Shown: positions 16,143-24,927 of the stretch, piece by piece
Numbering within the stretch: position 1 is the stretch's first letter
How the letters are laid out: each line of letters begins with the position of its first letter
Program-made: the position numbers and the translations under genes
Notes under the pieces: model-generated
Told to the model about the DNA's origin: nothing
Seen by the model: the letters and a program-made list of their open reading frames with translations, nothing else
Databases searched by the model: none
NCBI GenBank assembly: GCA_964458605.1
Contig: CAYWLS010000005.1
Span: forward strand, 62,001-126,000
Reading direction: 5' to 3'
DNA length: 64,000 nucleotides
From: JBBSNV01 sp964458605
GTDB lineage: Bacteria; Pseudomonadota; Alphaproteobacteria; Reyranellales; JAQSWP01

Positions 16143-17144
16143 ATGAAGACGATCCAAGTACAAGGCGACTGGGGCATCGACCACCTGACCGCGACCGAGC
16201 AGCCCGATCCCACGCCCGGCCACGGGCAGATCGTGGTGGCGATGAAAGCGGCATCGCTCAATTATCGGGATCTGCTGACCGTCGAAGGCAAGGGCGGCGC
16301 CACGCTGCCGCTCGTTCCCTTCTCCGACGGCGCCGGCGAAGTGGTGGCGGTCGGCCCCGGCGTCAACCGCGTCAAGCAGGGCGATCGCGTTTGCCCGATC
16401 TTCTTCCAGTCGTGGATCGACGGGCCGGTGTCCGGCCCCAAGCGTGTCGCCGCATTGGGCGGCTCGGCGCCGGGCGTGCTGCAGGAGAAGATGCTGCTCG
16501 ATGCCGAGGGCGTCACGCCGTTTCCCGCGCACCTGTCCTATCTCGAAGCCGCCACCCTGCCCTGCGCCGCGCTCACGGCCTGGCGTGGGCTGGTAAACGA
16601 GGCTCAGATCAAGCCCGGCCAGTGGGTGCTGGCGCAGGGCACCGGCGGCGTGTCGATCTTCGCGCTGCAATTCGCCAAGATGCTGGGCTGCAAGGTGGCG
16701 GTCACCTCGAGCAGCGACGACAAGCTGGCCCATGCCCGCAAGCTCGGCGCCGATGCGCTGATCAACTACAAGACCCATCCCAACTGGGCCAAGGCGGCGC
16801 TGGAAGCGACCGGCGGCGGCGTCGACTGCGTCATCGAGGTAGGCGGCGCGGAAACCTTCAACCAGTCGCTGGAAGCGGCCAAGGTCGGCGGCAGCGTCGT
16901 CGTGATCGGCCTGCTGAGCGGCGCGGCGCAGAAGATCTTCGTGCCCACCATCTTCGGCAAGAACCTGCACATCCACGGCATTTCGGTCGGCAGCCGCGAG
17001 CAGTTCGAAGCCATGAACGGCGCCATCGCCCGGCATCGGATGAAGCCGGTGGTGGACAAGGTCTATCCCTGGCTCAAGGTGCAGGACGCGCTTAGAACCA
17101 TGCAGGCCGGCGCGCATTTCGGCAAAATCTGTCTGGAGTTCTGA
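16143..17144 (+). CDS. Zinc-type alcohol dehydrogenase-like / quinone oxidoreductase family protein
   Basis: This 333-residue medium-chain reductase has the GroES-like N-terminal half (AASLNYRDLLTVEGKGG, FSDGAGEVVAVGPGV) and the cofactor-binding AQGTGGVSIFALQFAKMLGC. Structural-zinc cysteines are missing and only scattered candidates for the catalytic zinc site are visible, so it is probably a zinc-free NADPH-dependent enoyl or quinone reductase. It starts 4 bases after the preceding crotonase stop and ends 4 bases before the next crotonase start, so translation is probably coupled. In this context, reduction of an enoyl-CoA, enone or ketone intermediate is likely. Confidence 0.8.
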   Translation: MKTIQVQGDWGIDHLTATEQPDPTPGHGQIVVAMKAASLNYRDLLTVEGKGGATLPLVPFSDGAGEVVAVGPGVNRVKQGDRVCPIFFQSWIDGPVSGPKRVAALGGSAPGVLQEKMLLDAEGVTPFPAHLSYLEAATLPCAALTAWRGLVNEAQIKPGQWVLAQGTGGVSIFALQFAKMLGCKVAVTSSSDDKLAHARKLGADALINYKTHPNWAKAALEATGGGVDCVIEVGGAETFNQSLEAAKVGGSVVVIGLLSGAAQKIFVPTIFGKNLHIHGISVGSREQFEAMNGAIARHRMKPVVDKVYPWLKVQDALRTMQAGAHFGKICLEF

Positions 17145-17148
17145 CGCA

Positions 17149-17997
17149 ATGAGTGCGGTGCGATCCTACGAGACCCTGCTGGCCGAGCTGGCCGACGGCG
17201 TGCTGACCGTGACCCTGAACCGGCCCGACCGGCTCAACGCCTACAACGCGGCGATGCAGACCGACCTGCTGACGCTGTTCGACGCGGTCAACCAGGACGA
17301 TGCGGTACGGGTGGTAGTGGTGACCGGCGCCGGCCGCGGCTTCTGCGCCGGCATGGACATCTCCGGCGGCACCGGCGCGTTCAAGGCCTGGGGCGCGCAG
17401 CGCAAGGACAACGAATCGATCGCCATCGCCATCTACGACAGCAAGAAGCCGGTGATCGCCGCCATCAACGGCGTGGCGGTCGGCGTCGGCATCACCATGT
17501 GCCTGCCGATGGACGTGCGGCTGATGTCGAGTACCGCCCGCATCGGCTTCATCTTCAACCGCCGCGGCATGGTGATGGAAGCGGGCAGCGCCTGGTTCCT
17601 GCCGCGGCTGGTCGGCATGCAGCGCGCCCAGGAATGGGTGGCGTCGGGCGAGATCTTCGGCGCCGAGGAAGCGCTCAACGGCGGCCTGGTGCGCTCGGTG
17701 CACGCGCCGGAAGAGCTGCTGCCGGCGGCGCAGGCCCTGGCGCGCAAATTCGCCGACGGCACCTCGGCTGTCAGCACGGCGCTGAACCGGCAGATGATGT
17801 GGAAGATGGCCGGGGCGCAGAACCCGCAGGACGCGGTGGCGATCGACGTGCCGTGCATCAAATACATGGGCGCCTCGGCCGAGGGCAAGGAAGGCATCGC
17901 CGCCTTCGTCGAGAAGCGGCCGCCGCAATTCCCGCTGCGCGCCAGCACCGACATGCCGCCATTCTATCCATGGTGGGAGAAGAAGCCGGCCGAATAG
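17149..17997 (+). CDS. Enoyl-CoA hydratase/isomerase family protein
   Basis: The 282-residue crotonase has GAGRGFCAGMDISGGTGAF and NGVAVGVGITMCLPMDVRL. In the active-site loop (RRGMVMEAGSAWFLPRLVG) a Glu replaces the Asp of PaaG-like isomerases at the same position, while the crotonase pair Glu144/Glu164 is not conserved. The C-terminus extends about 20 residues beyond the usual end with a Pro/Trp-rich tail (PPFYPWWEKKPAE). It is the third gene of the 15335-20826 operon and lies 12 bases before the acyl-CoA dehydrogenase. It may handle the double bond that enzyme introduces. Confidence 0.83.
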   Translation: MSAVRSYETLLAELADGVLTVTLNRPDRLNAYNAAMQTDLLTLFDAVNQDDAVRVVVVTGAGRGFCAGMDISGGTGAFKAWGAQRKDNESIAIAIYDSKKPVIAAINGVAVGVGITMCLPMDVRLMSSTARIGFIFNRRGMVMEAGSAWFLPRLVGMQRAQEWVASGEIFGAEEALNGGLVRSVHAPEELLPAAQALARKFADGTSAVSTALNRQMMWKMAGAQNPQDAVAIDVPCIKYMGASAEGKEGIAAFVEKRPPQFPLRASTDMPPFYPWWEKKPAE

Positions 17998-18009
17998 CAG
18001 GAGGACGCG

Positions 18010-19218
18010 ATGGACCTTGCGCTCAGCAAGCAGGACGAGGCGTTCCGCGCCGAGGTGCGCGCCTTCCTCGACGCCAAGCTGACGCCCGAGCTGCGTCAGG
18101 CCGACCGGCGCGCCGGCGGGGTGTTTGCCGATTTCGCCGCCGGCCATCGCTGGTACAAGGCGCTGGCCGAGCGCGGCTGGATCGCGCCCAACTGGCCCGC
18201 CGAGCATGGCGGCGCCGGCTGGAACGACGTGCAGCGTTACATCTTCCAGGAGGAATGCGCGCGGGCCAACGCGCCGCGCTTCTTCAACATGGCGGTGCGC
18301 ATGGTCGGGCCGGTCATCATCCGCTTCGGCACGCCAGCGCAGAAGCAGAAGTACCTGCCGCGCATCCTGTCGGGCGAGGACGTGTGGTGCCAGGGCTATT
18401 CGGAGCCCGGCTCGGGCTCCGACCTGGCCTCGCTCAAGACCAGGGCGGTGCGCCAGGCCGACCACTACGTCGTCAACGGCACCAAGATCTGGACCACTTT
18501 CGCCCATCACGCCACGGCGATGTTCCTGCTGGTGCGCACCGCCAGCGAGGGCAAGCCGCAGGACGGCATCTCCTTCCTGCTGATCGACGACATCGGCACG
18601 CCCGGCCTGACGATCAAGCCGATCATCACCCTGGCCGGCGACCACGAGGTCAACCAGGTGTTCTTCGACAACGTCAAGGTGCCGGTGGCCAACCGCATCG
18701 GCGACGAGAACGCCGGCTGGACCGTGGCCAAGTATTTGCTGGAGTTCGAGCGCGGCGGCGACCCCTATTCGCCCGGCCTGCTCAAGGCGCTGGAGAATCT
18801 GCGCCACATGGCGGCGCAGGAGAAATCTTCCGACGGCACGCGGCTGGCCGACGATGCCTGTTTCCGCGCCCGCCTGGCCGAGGCCGAGATCGAGGTGCTG
18901 GCGCTGGAATATGCCGAGAAGCGCATCATGGCGGCGCTCAGCAACGGCCAGAACCCCGGCGCCGCGTCATCCATGATGAAGGTGCGCGGCTCGGAGACGC
19001 TGCAGAAGCTGACCGAGATCGCCATCGAGGCGATCGGCTATTACGCCCAGCCGTTCGAGCCGGAAGCACGGGCGCCGGGCCGCAACGCCGACACCATCGT
19101 GCCCGACTACGCCATCACCACGGCGCCGCAATATTTCAACCACCGCGCGGCGTCGATCTATGCCGGGTCCAACGAGATCCAGCGCAACATTCTCGCCAAG
19201 CAGATGCTGGGGTTATAG
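18010..19218 (+). CDS. Acyl-CoA dehydrogenase
   Basis: The 402-residue flavoprotein has the full acyl-CoA dehydrogenase layout: helical N-terminal domain, middle strand domain with WCQGYSEPGSGSDLASLKTRA (FAD/acyl site) and VNGTKIWTTFAHHA, and a C-terminal helical domain ending YAGSNEIQRNILAKQMLGL, where the Glu near Gly-Ser-Asn is in the region of the C-terminal FAD contact. It introduces a 2,3-double bond into an acyl-CoA and passes electrons to electron-transfer flavoprotein. An AGGAGG ribosome site precedes the ATG. The N-terminal segment EHGGAGWNDVQRYIFQEEC resembles the FadE17/FadE28-type group linked to steroid or terpenoid chains, but this is only a resemblance. Confidence 0.9.
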   Translation: MDLALSKQDEAFRAEVRAFLDAKLTPELRQADRRAGGVFADFAAGHRWYKALAERGWIAPNWPAEHGGAGWNDVQRYIFQEECARANAPRFFNMAVRMVGPVIIRFGTPAQKQKYLPRILSGEDVWCQGYSEPGSGSDLASLKTRAVRQADHYVVNGTKIWTTFAHHATAMFLLVRTASEGKPQDGISFLLIDDIGTPGLTIKPIITLAGDHEVNQVFFDNVKVPVANRIGDENAGWTVAKYLLEFERGGDPYSPGLLKALENLRHMAAQEKSSDGTRLADDACFRARLAEAEIEVLALEYAEKRIMAALSNGQNPGAASSMMKVRGSETLQKLTEIAIEAIGYYAQPFEPEARAPGRNADTIVPDYAITTAPQYFNHRAASIYAGSNEIQRNILAKQMLGL

Positions 19219-19220
19219 CC

Positions 19221-20003
19221 ATGAGCGTTTCTATCAATCCGATGAGTCTCGAGGGCCGCGTGGTCATGGTGACCGGCGCCGGCCAGGGCATCGGCCGGGC
19301 CATCGCCGAGCTGGCGGCCGGGCTGGGCGCCAGGCTGGTGCTGGTCGACGTCAAGCAGCAGGGCATCGGCGCGCTGGCCGAGCAGCTCGGCCCCCAGAAA
19401 GCGCGCGCCTTTGCCGGCTCGGTGGCCGATGCCGGCTTCGTGCAGGAGGTGGTGCAAAGCGCGGTCGAGGATTTCGGCGCCATCCACGGCCTGGTCAACA
19501 ATGCCGGCATCGTGCGCGCGGCGATGATCGACCGGATGCCGGTGGCGACCTGGCAGGCGGTGATCGACGTCAACCTGACCGGGGTGTTCCTGTGCCTGCA
19601 GGCAGTGGGTCGGCACATGCTGGAACGCGCCAAGGGTGGAAACAAGGAACCTGGGCGTATCGTCAACATCTCCTCCGACGCCGGGCGGCGCGGCACGGTG
19701 GGCCAGATCAATTACGGCGCCGCCAAGTCGGGCGTGCTGGGCATCACCATGAGCGCGGCGCGCGAATGGGCGCAGTCCGGCATCAACGTCAACAGCGTCT
19801 GCTTCGGCGTGGTCGAGACGCCGATGACCGAGACCATCCGCGGCGAGAAGTTCCGCGACCGCTACATGGCGCAGATCCCGATGGGCCGCTTCTCTACGCC
19901 CGAGGAGGTGGCGCAGCCGGTCTGCTTCCTGCTGTCCGATGCCGCCTCCTACATCACCGGGCAGCACCTGTCGGTCAACGGCGGCTACCAGATCGGCATG
20001 TAA
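19221..20003 (+). CDS. SDR family oxidoreductase
   Basis: The 260-residue classical short-chain dehydrogenase has TGAGQGIGRAIAELA, the NNAG motif (LVNNAGIVRAA), the catalytic Ser in VNISSDAGRRG and YGAAK for Tyr/Lys. The C-terminal SVNGGYQIGM is typical. It begins 2 bases after the acyl-CoA dehydrogenase stop. In a beta-oxidation-type pathway it would be expected to oxidise a 3-hydroxyacyl-CoA to the 3-ketoacyl-CoA, filling the place of the absent FadB-type 3-hydroxyacyl-CoA dehydrogenase. The Asp at the end of strand 2 (VLVDVKQQG) points to NAD rather than NADP. Confidence 0.87.
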   Translation: MSVSINPMSLEGRVVMVTGAGQGIGRAIAELAAGLGARLVLVDVKQQGIGALAEQLGPQKARAFAGSVADAGFVQEVVQSAVEDFGAIHGLVNNAGIVRAAMIDRMPVATWQAVIDVNLTGVFLCLQAVGRHMLERAKGGNKEPGRIVNISSDAGRRGTVGQINYGAAKSGVLGITMSAAREWAQSGINVNSVCFGVVETPMTETIRGEKFRDRYMAQIPMGRFSTPEEVAQPVCFLLSDAASYITGQHLSVNGGYQIGM

Positions 20004-20025
20004 CGGAAGCGAAGGAGAGCGCGAG

Positions 20026-20826
20026 ATGGGTCAGGTTCAGGGCAAGGTGGCGCTGGTCACCGGCGGCGCGTCGGGCATCGGCGCCGGCTGCGCGCGCAAG
20101 CTGGCGCAGGAAGGCGCCCGGGTGATGGTGACCGATATCGACGCGGCGTTGGGCCAGGAGGTGGTGGCCGGCATCATCCGCGCCGGCGGCAGCGCCGCCT
20201 TCCTCAGGCACGATGTCACGCAGGAAGACCAGTGGCAGAAGGTGATCGCCGACGTTGTGGCGCGCTGGAGCAAGCTCGACATCCTGGTCAACAATGCCGG
20301 CGTCGGCATGGGCGGGCCGATCACCGAGATGAGCCTGGAGGATTGGCGCCGGCAGACCGCGATCAATCTCGACGGCGTGTTCCTGGGCACCAAGCACGCC
20401 GCACGCGCGATGCGCGAGAGCAAGGACTATTGCGCGATCGTCAACATGTCGTCGGTGGCCGGCTTCAACGGCGCGCCCATGCTGGCCGGCTACTGCGCCA
20501 CCAAGGGCGGGGTGCGGCTGTTCACCAAGGCCTGCGCGCTGGAATTCGCCCAGCTCGGCTACAGGATCCGCGTCAACTCGGTTCATCCGGGCATCATCGA
20601 CACGCCGATCTGGACCAAGATCCCGGCGGGCGGCGCGCAGCTCGATCCCAACGCGCCGCGGCCGAACGCCATGGATCCCAACGCGCTGGCCGCCATGGCT
20701 ACTCCCATAAAGCGCGCCGGCACGCCGGAGGACATCGCCAACGGCGTGCTCTACCTGGCGTCGGACGCGGCCAGCTACGTCACCGGCACCGAGCTGATCA
20801 TCGACGGCGGCATGGTAGCGCGCTGA
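20026..20826 (+). CDS. SDR family oxidoreductase
   Basis: The 266-residue classical SDR has TGGASGIGAGCARKLAQEG, an Asp at the second strand end (VTDIDAAL, suggesting NAD), LVNNAGVGMGG, Ser in VNMSSVAGFNG and YCATK as active-site Tyr/Lys. The segment NSVHPGIIDTPIW and the C-terminal ELIIDGGMVAR are close to 3-alpha/7-alpha/20-beta-hydroxysteroid or cyclopentanol dehydrogenase-type SDRs, but SDR subfamilies are hard to call by eye. GAAGGAGAG precedes the ATG. It is the last gene of the operon and converges on the TetR gene. Confidence 0.87.
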   Translation: MGQVQGKVALVTGGASGIGAGCARKLAQEGARVMVTDIDAALGQEVVAGIIRAGGSAAFLRHDVTQEDQWQKVIADVVARWSKLDILVNNAGVGMGGPITEMSLEDWRRQTAINLDGVFLGTKHAARAMRESKDYCAIVNMSSVAGFNGAPMLAGYCATKGGVRLFTKACALEFAQLGYRIRVNSVHPGIIDTPIWTKIPAGGAQLDPNAPRPNAMDPNALAAMATPIKRAGTPEDIANGVLYLASDAASYVTGTELIIDGGMVAR

Positions 20827-20843
20827 GGGACGCGCCAAGCCGC

Positions 20844-21467
20844 TCAGCGGCGCAGCGCGGCGACATAGGCCTGGGCGATGGCGGCCGGGCTGTCGCCGCC
20901 GGGCCGATACCACACCGGCGTGGCATTGAGCGCCCCCAGTAGCATCAGCCGCAGCAAGCGCCGGTCGCCGCTCCCGGGCAGGGGAAGCGCATCCACCAGG
21001 CCGGCGAACAGCTTTTCGTATTCGTCGCGCTGCGCCACCAGCCGGCGGCGCAGCGAGGGCGAGACGCGGCTGAATTCCTGGCGCACCACGGCGGCGAAAT
21101 CGTCGGCGCCCAGCAGGCACTGCAATTGCGCCACGCAGGCCGCTTCCAGCCGGTGCCAGGGATCGTCCAGGCCGTCGATCGCCGCCGTCGCCGCCTCGAT
21201 CACCCGGCGCACGCCCAGCCCATGGGTGGCCGCCACCAGCTCCTCCTTGGAGCGGAAATGGTAGTACATCGAGCCGGCCAGCATGCCGGCGGCGCCGGCG
21301 ATGTCGCGCATCGAGGTGGCTTCGTAGCCGTGCCTGGCGAACAGCCGGGCCGCCACGCGCAGCAGCCGGTCGCGCCGGTTGTCGGCGTGGCGGATCGGCG
21401 CCGCCGATTTGCGCGGGGCGGACCGCCGGGTCTTGCGCTGCGCCAAGCAACCTCCGTCATTGGCCAA
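20844..21467 (-). CDS. TetR family transcriptional regulator
   Basis: The protein (up to 207 residues) has an N-terminal helix-turn-helix typical of TetR: RDRLLRVAARLFARHGYEAT followed by SMRDIAGAAGMLAGSMYYHF, then a ligand-binding helical domain. The reading frame opens with TTG at 21467, but a second TTG at 21446 with GGAGG just before it is an equally good start and would leave the whole palindrome at 21464-21479 outside the gene. It is divergent from the P450 gene, so autoregulation plus control of the P450-thiolase unit, and perhaps the neighbouring beta-oxidation operon, is likely. The ligand may be an acyl-CoA intermediate, as for KstR-type regulators. Confidence 0.87.
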   Translation of the reverse strand: MANDGGCLAQRKTRRSAPRKSAAPIRHADNRRDRLLRVAARLFARHGYEATSMRDIAGAAGMLAGSMYYHFRSKEELVAATHGLGVRRVIEAATAAIDGLDDPWHRLEAACVAQLQCLLGADDFAAVVRQEFSRVSPSLRRRLVAQRDEYEKLFAGLVDALPLPGSGDRRLLRLMLLGALNATPVWYRPGGDSPAAIAQAYVAALRR

Positions 21468-21479
21468 ACGATTGTTTGG
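21464..21479. promoter_or_regulatory. Palindromic operator between tetR and P450 genes
   Basis: CCAAACGATTGTTTGG is a perfect inverted repeat with 6-bp arms and a 4-base centre. It lies at the start of the TetR gene and 49 bases before the P450 start, where a TetR dimer would block both directions. No second copy was noticed in the window. Confidence 0.6.
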
Positions 21480-21528
21480 TAAACGGCCGTGTGGTAGAAA
21501 TGGCCGTGGCCCATGATGGAGCGGTCCG

Positions 21529-22773
21529 ATGGCGCTTGTCGAGCCGGCAGCTTACGTATTCGATCTGTCAAACCCGCGCACCAACGCCGATCCCTTCCCG
21601 GAATTCGCCCGGTTGCGTGCCGAGGATCCGGTGCACTACTCGCCGCGCATGAAGGCCTGGATCGTCACGCGCTACGACGACGTCAAGAAGGTGGCGCTCG
21701 ACAATGCCGGCATCTCCGCCGACCGGCTGACGCCGTTCTTCAAGGCCAATCCCGAGTTTCAGCGCAACACGGTGTCGGACCTGATGCGCTACATGAACCA
21801 CTGGATGGTGTTCCGCGATCCGCCCGACCACACCCGCCTGCGCCGGTTGTTCACCAAGGCCTTCACGCCGACCGCGGTGGCGAACCTGCGGCCCAATATC
21901 GTCGAGATCGTCGACCGCCTGATCGTCGGCATGGAGGCCAAGGCCAAACGCGGCGAGACCGTCGACTACATCGCCGATTTCGCCTATCCGCTGCCCGCCA
22001 CGGTGATCATGGACCTGCTGGGCGTGCCGCGCGGCGATCTCGACCGCGTCAAGGTGTGGTCCGACGACATCGCGCTGTTCATCGGCACCGCGCAGGCGGC
22101 CGAGAACAAATACGCCCGCGCCGAACGCGGCGCGACTTTGATGTCCGGCTATTTCCGCGAACTGGTCGAGCAGCGCAAGGCGGCGCCGACCGGCGACATG
22201 ATCAGCCAGCTTATCGCCGCGCGCGACGAGAAGGAAATCCTGACCACCGACGAGATCATCGGCACCTGCATCCTGCTGCTGTTCGCCGGCCACGAGACCA
22301 CCACCAACCTGATCGGCAACGGCTTCTACTACTCGATGAAGTTCCGCGACCAGTGGGAGCGGCTGCTGGCCGAGCGCAGCCTGGCGGGGCGCGCGGTCGA
22401 GGAATGGCTGCGCTACGACGGCCCGTCCGGCGCGCTGGCGCGGGTCGCCGCGCGCGACGTCGAGCTGGGCGGCCGCACCATCCGGGCCGGGCAGCGCGTG
22501 TTCGCCTTCGTCAATTCGGCCAATCGCGATCCCGATCAATTCGCCGACGCCGAGAGCTTCGACGTCGGGCGCAAGGAAAATCCGCACCTGACCTTCGGCC
22601 ACGGCATCCATTTCTGCCTGGGAGCGCCGCTCGCCCGGCTCGAGGCCCAGATCGCCATCGACATGCTGGCCGAGCGCCTGCCGCGCATCGCGCTCGACAC
22701 CGCGCAGATCGACTGGAGCGATTCGCTGATCCTGCGCGGCATCAGGAAGTTGCCGGTGCGGCTGAACGGTTGA
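21529..22773 (+). CDS. Cytochrome P450
   Basis: The 414-residue soluble bacterial P450 shows every signature: I-helix oxygen-activation motif LLFAGHETTTNLIG (Ala253-Gly-x-Glu-Thr-Thr), ExxR as EEWLR (Glu292-Arg295), FRDPPDHTRLRRL in the C-helix region, and the heme-binding loop FGHGIHFCLGAPLAR with the proximal Cys363. It would hydroxylate a hydrophobic substrate using electrons from a ferredoxin and reductase, neither of which is encoded nearby. It heads a unit with the thiolase 10 bases downstream. Being beside beta-oxidation genes, it may carry out the first hydroxylation of a terpenoid, steroid or alkyl substrate. Confidence 0.93.
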   Translation: MALVEPAAYVFDLSNPRTNADPFPEFARLRAEDPVHYSPRMKAWIVTRYDDVKKVALDNAGISADRLTPFFKANPEFQRNTVSDLMRYMNHWMVFRDPPDHTRLRRLFTKAFTPTAVANLRPNIVEIVDRLIVGMEAKAKRGETVDYIADFAYPLPATVIMDLLGVPRGDLDRVKVWSDDIALFIGTAQAAENKYARAERGATLMSGYFRELVEQRKAAPTGDMISQLIAARDEKEILTTDEIIGTCILLLFAGHETTTNLIGNGFYYSMKFRDQWERLLAERSLAGRAVEEWLRYDGPSGALARVAARDVELGGRTIRAGQRVFAFVNSANRDPDQFADAESFDVGRKENPHLTFGHGIHFCLGAPLARLEAQIAIDMLAERLPRIALDTAQIDWSDSLILRGIRKLPVRLNG

Positions 22774-22783
22774 GGAGGACGAC

Positions 22784-23971
22784 GTGAACCACGAGATCAT
22801 CCTGGCGGGCGGCGCCCGCACCGCTTTCGGCGATTTCGGCGGATCGCTGAAGGACGTCAGGCTCACCGACATGGCGGCGCATGTCGCCAAGGCCTCGATG
22901 CAGCGGGCCGGAATAGCGCCGCAGGACATCGACCACATCGTGTTCGGCGGCACGATGTTCCCGGACAAGGACACGATGTTCAACGCGCGGGTGATCGGCA
23001 TCAAGGCCGGCCTGCCCGAGGAGGCCAGCGCGCTGGCGGTGATCCGCGCCTGCGGCACCGGTCTGCAGGCGCTGGTTTCGGCCGGCCAGCAGATCCAGAC
23101 CGGCCATTCGCAGATCGCCGTGGCCGGCGGTGCGGAAAGCTACAGCCGGGTGCCGTATGTCGTGACCAGCGCGCGCTGGGGCAAGAAGCGCGGCCCGCAG
23201 GTGCTGGAGGACCAGCTCGACTGGGCCTATCGCTGTCCCTTTACCGACGAGTTCATGGGCGAGACGGCCGAGAACCTGGCTGAGGACTATCAGTACGAGC
23301 GCGAGGCAATGGACGATTGGGGCCATATGAGCCAGCAACGCGCCGGCCGTGGCATCGACTCCGGATTCCTGGCCAGGCAGATCGTCCCGATCGACGTGCC
23401 CGACGGCAAACGAACCCGCAGCTTCGCGGTCGACGAGTTTCCCCGTCCCGGCATCGGTCGCGACAAGTTGCGCAGCCTCAAGCCGGCGTTCAAGGCCGGC
23501 GGCAAGGTCACCGCCGGCAACTCCTCGGGCGTGACCGACGGGGCGGCCTTCCTGGTGGTGGCAGACCGCGCCGCCGCCGAGAGCAAGGGCGTGCGGCCCG
23601 AAGCGCGGATCGTCGACTGGGCGACGATCGGCGTACCGCCGCGCATCATGGGGGTGGGGCCCGTGCCCGCCATCGCCAGATTGCTCGAGCGCAACGGCCT
23701 CAAGATATCCGATATCGACTACTACGAGATCAACGAGGCCTTCGCGGTGGTCAATTTACATGCCGAGAGGCAGCTCGGCATCCCGCGCGACATCACCAAT
23801 CTCTATGGCGGCGGCATATCGATCGGCCATCCGCCCGGCGCGACCGGCGTGCGCATGACCATCACCGCCATGCACCATCTGGCCGAGACTGGTGGCAAGT
23901 ACGCCGCGGTCAGCATGTGCCTGGGCGCCGGCCAGGGCATGGCGATGCTGATCGAGAACCTGGCACGCTAG
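22784..23971 (+). CDS. Acetyl-CoA C-acyltransferase (thiolase)
   Basis: The 395-residue thiolase has the nucleophilic cysteine at residue 90 (VIRACGTGLQAL), the active-site loop GGGISIGHPPGATGVR with the catalytic His, and the second Cys in AVSMCLGAGQGMA. The NEAF motif is intact (YYEINEAFAVVN). It cleaves 3-ketoacyl-CoA with CoA, or runs in the reverse sense. The start is GTG at 22784 behind GAGGAGGA. In degradative thiolases the second-Cys motif usually reads CxGxGxG, which is kept. It probably ends the side-chain or ring-fragment oxidation begun by the acyl-CoA dehydrogenase at 18010. Confidence 0.92.
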   Translation: MNHEIILAGGARTAFGDFGGSLKDVRLTDMAAHVAKASMQRAGIAPQDIDHIVFGGTMFPDKDTMFNARVIGIKAGLPEEASALAVIRACGTGLQALVSAGQQIQTGHSQIAVAGGAESYSRVPYVVTSARWGKKRGPQVLEDQLDWAYRCPFTDEFMGETAENLAEDYQYEREAMDDWGHMSQQRAGRGIDSGFLARQIVPIDVPDGKRTRSFAVDEFPRPGIGRDKLRSLKPAFKAGGKVTAGNSSGVTDGAAFLVVADRAAAESKGVRPEARIVDWATIGVPPRIMGVGPVPAIARLLERNGLKISDIDYYEINEAFAVVNLHAERQLGIPRDITNLYGGGISIGHPPGATGVRMTITAMHHLAETGGKYAAVSMCLGAGQGMAMLIENLAR

Positions 23972-24043
23972 GCGCCGCCGGCAGGACTGCCCGTCGCTTT
24001 CGCCGCGGCCGGGCGCCGCGCGGCCGCGTAAGCTCCGCGCGCC

Positions 24044-24907
24044 ATGAGCTTGCGCGACATGATGCTGGCCTGCCTGGTCTCGGCGATCTGGGGCCTGGCT
24101 TTCGTCTTCACCGCCTTCGGGCTGGAGAGCTTCTCCGCGCCGCAGCTCACCGTGCTGCGCTTCGCCATCGCCGCGCTGCCGGCGCTGGTACTGCCGCGAC
24201 CGGCCATCGGCTGGCGGCTGCTGATCGGCACCGGCCTGTTCCTGTTCGCCGGCCAGTTCCTGCTGCTGTTCTTCGCCTATCGCGCCGGCCTGCCGCCCGG
24301 CCTGGCCTCGATCGCGGTGCAGATGCATGTGTTCTTCACGGTGGCGCTGGCAGCGGCGCTGCTGGGCGAGCGGCCGAGCCGCGCGCAGCTCTGCGGCATG
24401 GCGATCGCCCTGCTCGGCCTGGTGCTGATCGGCGCGACGATCGGCGGCGACCTGCCGCCGCTGGCGCTGATCCTGGTGCTGGCCGGCGCGCTGAGCTGGG
24501 CCATCGGCAATCTGCTGGTCAAGCGCATCGCCCATACGCCCGTGCTGCCGCTGATGGCCTGGCTCAGCCTGGTGCCGCCGCTGCCGGCGCTGGCGCTGTC
24601 GCTGGCGATCGACGACACGCCGATCTGGAGCGCGCTGGGCCATGCCGCGCCGCTGTCGCTGCTGGGCGCGCTCTACCTGGGCGTCGTCGCCACGATCGGC
24701 GGTTACGGGCTGTGGAGCTTCCTGCTGGCCCGCTACAGCGCCGCCACCGTGGCGCCGTTCGCGCTGCTGTCGCCGCTGACCGGCGTGATCGCCGCCGCCA
24801 TCGTGTTCGGCGAACGCTTCCCGCCACTACGCTATGCCGGCATGGCGCTGATCCTGTTAGGCTTGGCGGCGGTGCTGGTGCCGGCGTGCGGATCGCGCCG
24901 GCCTTAA
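24044..24907 (+). CDS. EamA/DMT family transporter
   Basis: The 287-residue inner-membrane protein consists of about ten hydrophobic segments in two EamA repeats (first from residue 8, SAIWGLAFVFTAFGLESF; second from about 150, SWAIGNLLVKRIA). The conserved loop PFALLSPLTGVIAAAIVFGE near residue 250 is typical of the RhaT/YdcZ/EamA drug-metabolite superfamily. Such carriers export amino acids or metabolites, sometimes importing. It follows the thiolase by 72 bases and precedes the quinone reductase gene by 20, so it may be co-expressed. The substrate is unknown; export of a pathway intermediate is one idea. Confidence 0.85.
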   Translation: MSLRDMMLACLVSAIWGLAFVFTAFGLESFSAPQLTVLRFAIAALPALVLPRPAIGWRLLIGTGLFLFAGQFLLLFFAYRAGLPPGLASIAVQMHVFFTVALAAALLGERPSRAQLCGMAIALLGLVLIGATIGGDLPPLALILVLAGALSWAIGNLLVKRIAHTPVLPLMAWLSLVPPLPALALSLAIDDTPIWSALGHAAPLSLLGALYLGVVATIGGYGLWSFLLARYSAATVAPFALLSPLTGVIAAAIVFGERFPPLRYAGMALILLGLAAVLVPACGSRRP

Positions 24908-24927
24908 GGAAAGAGAAAGGGAGAGAC

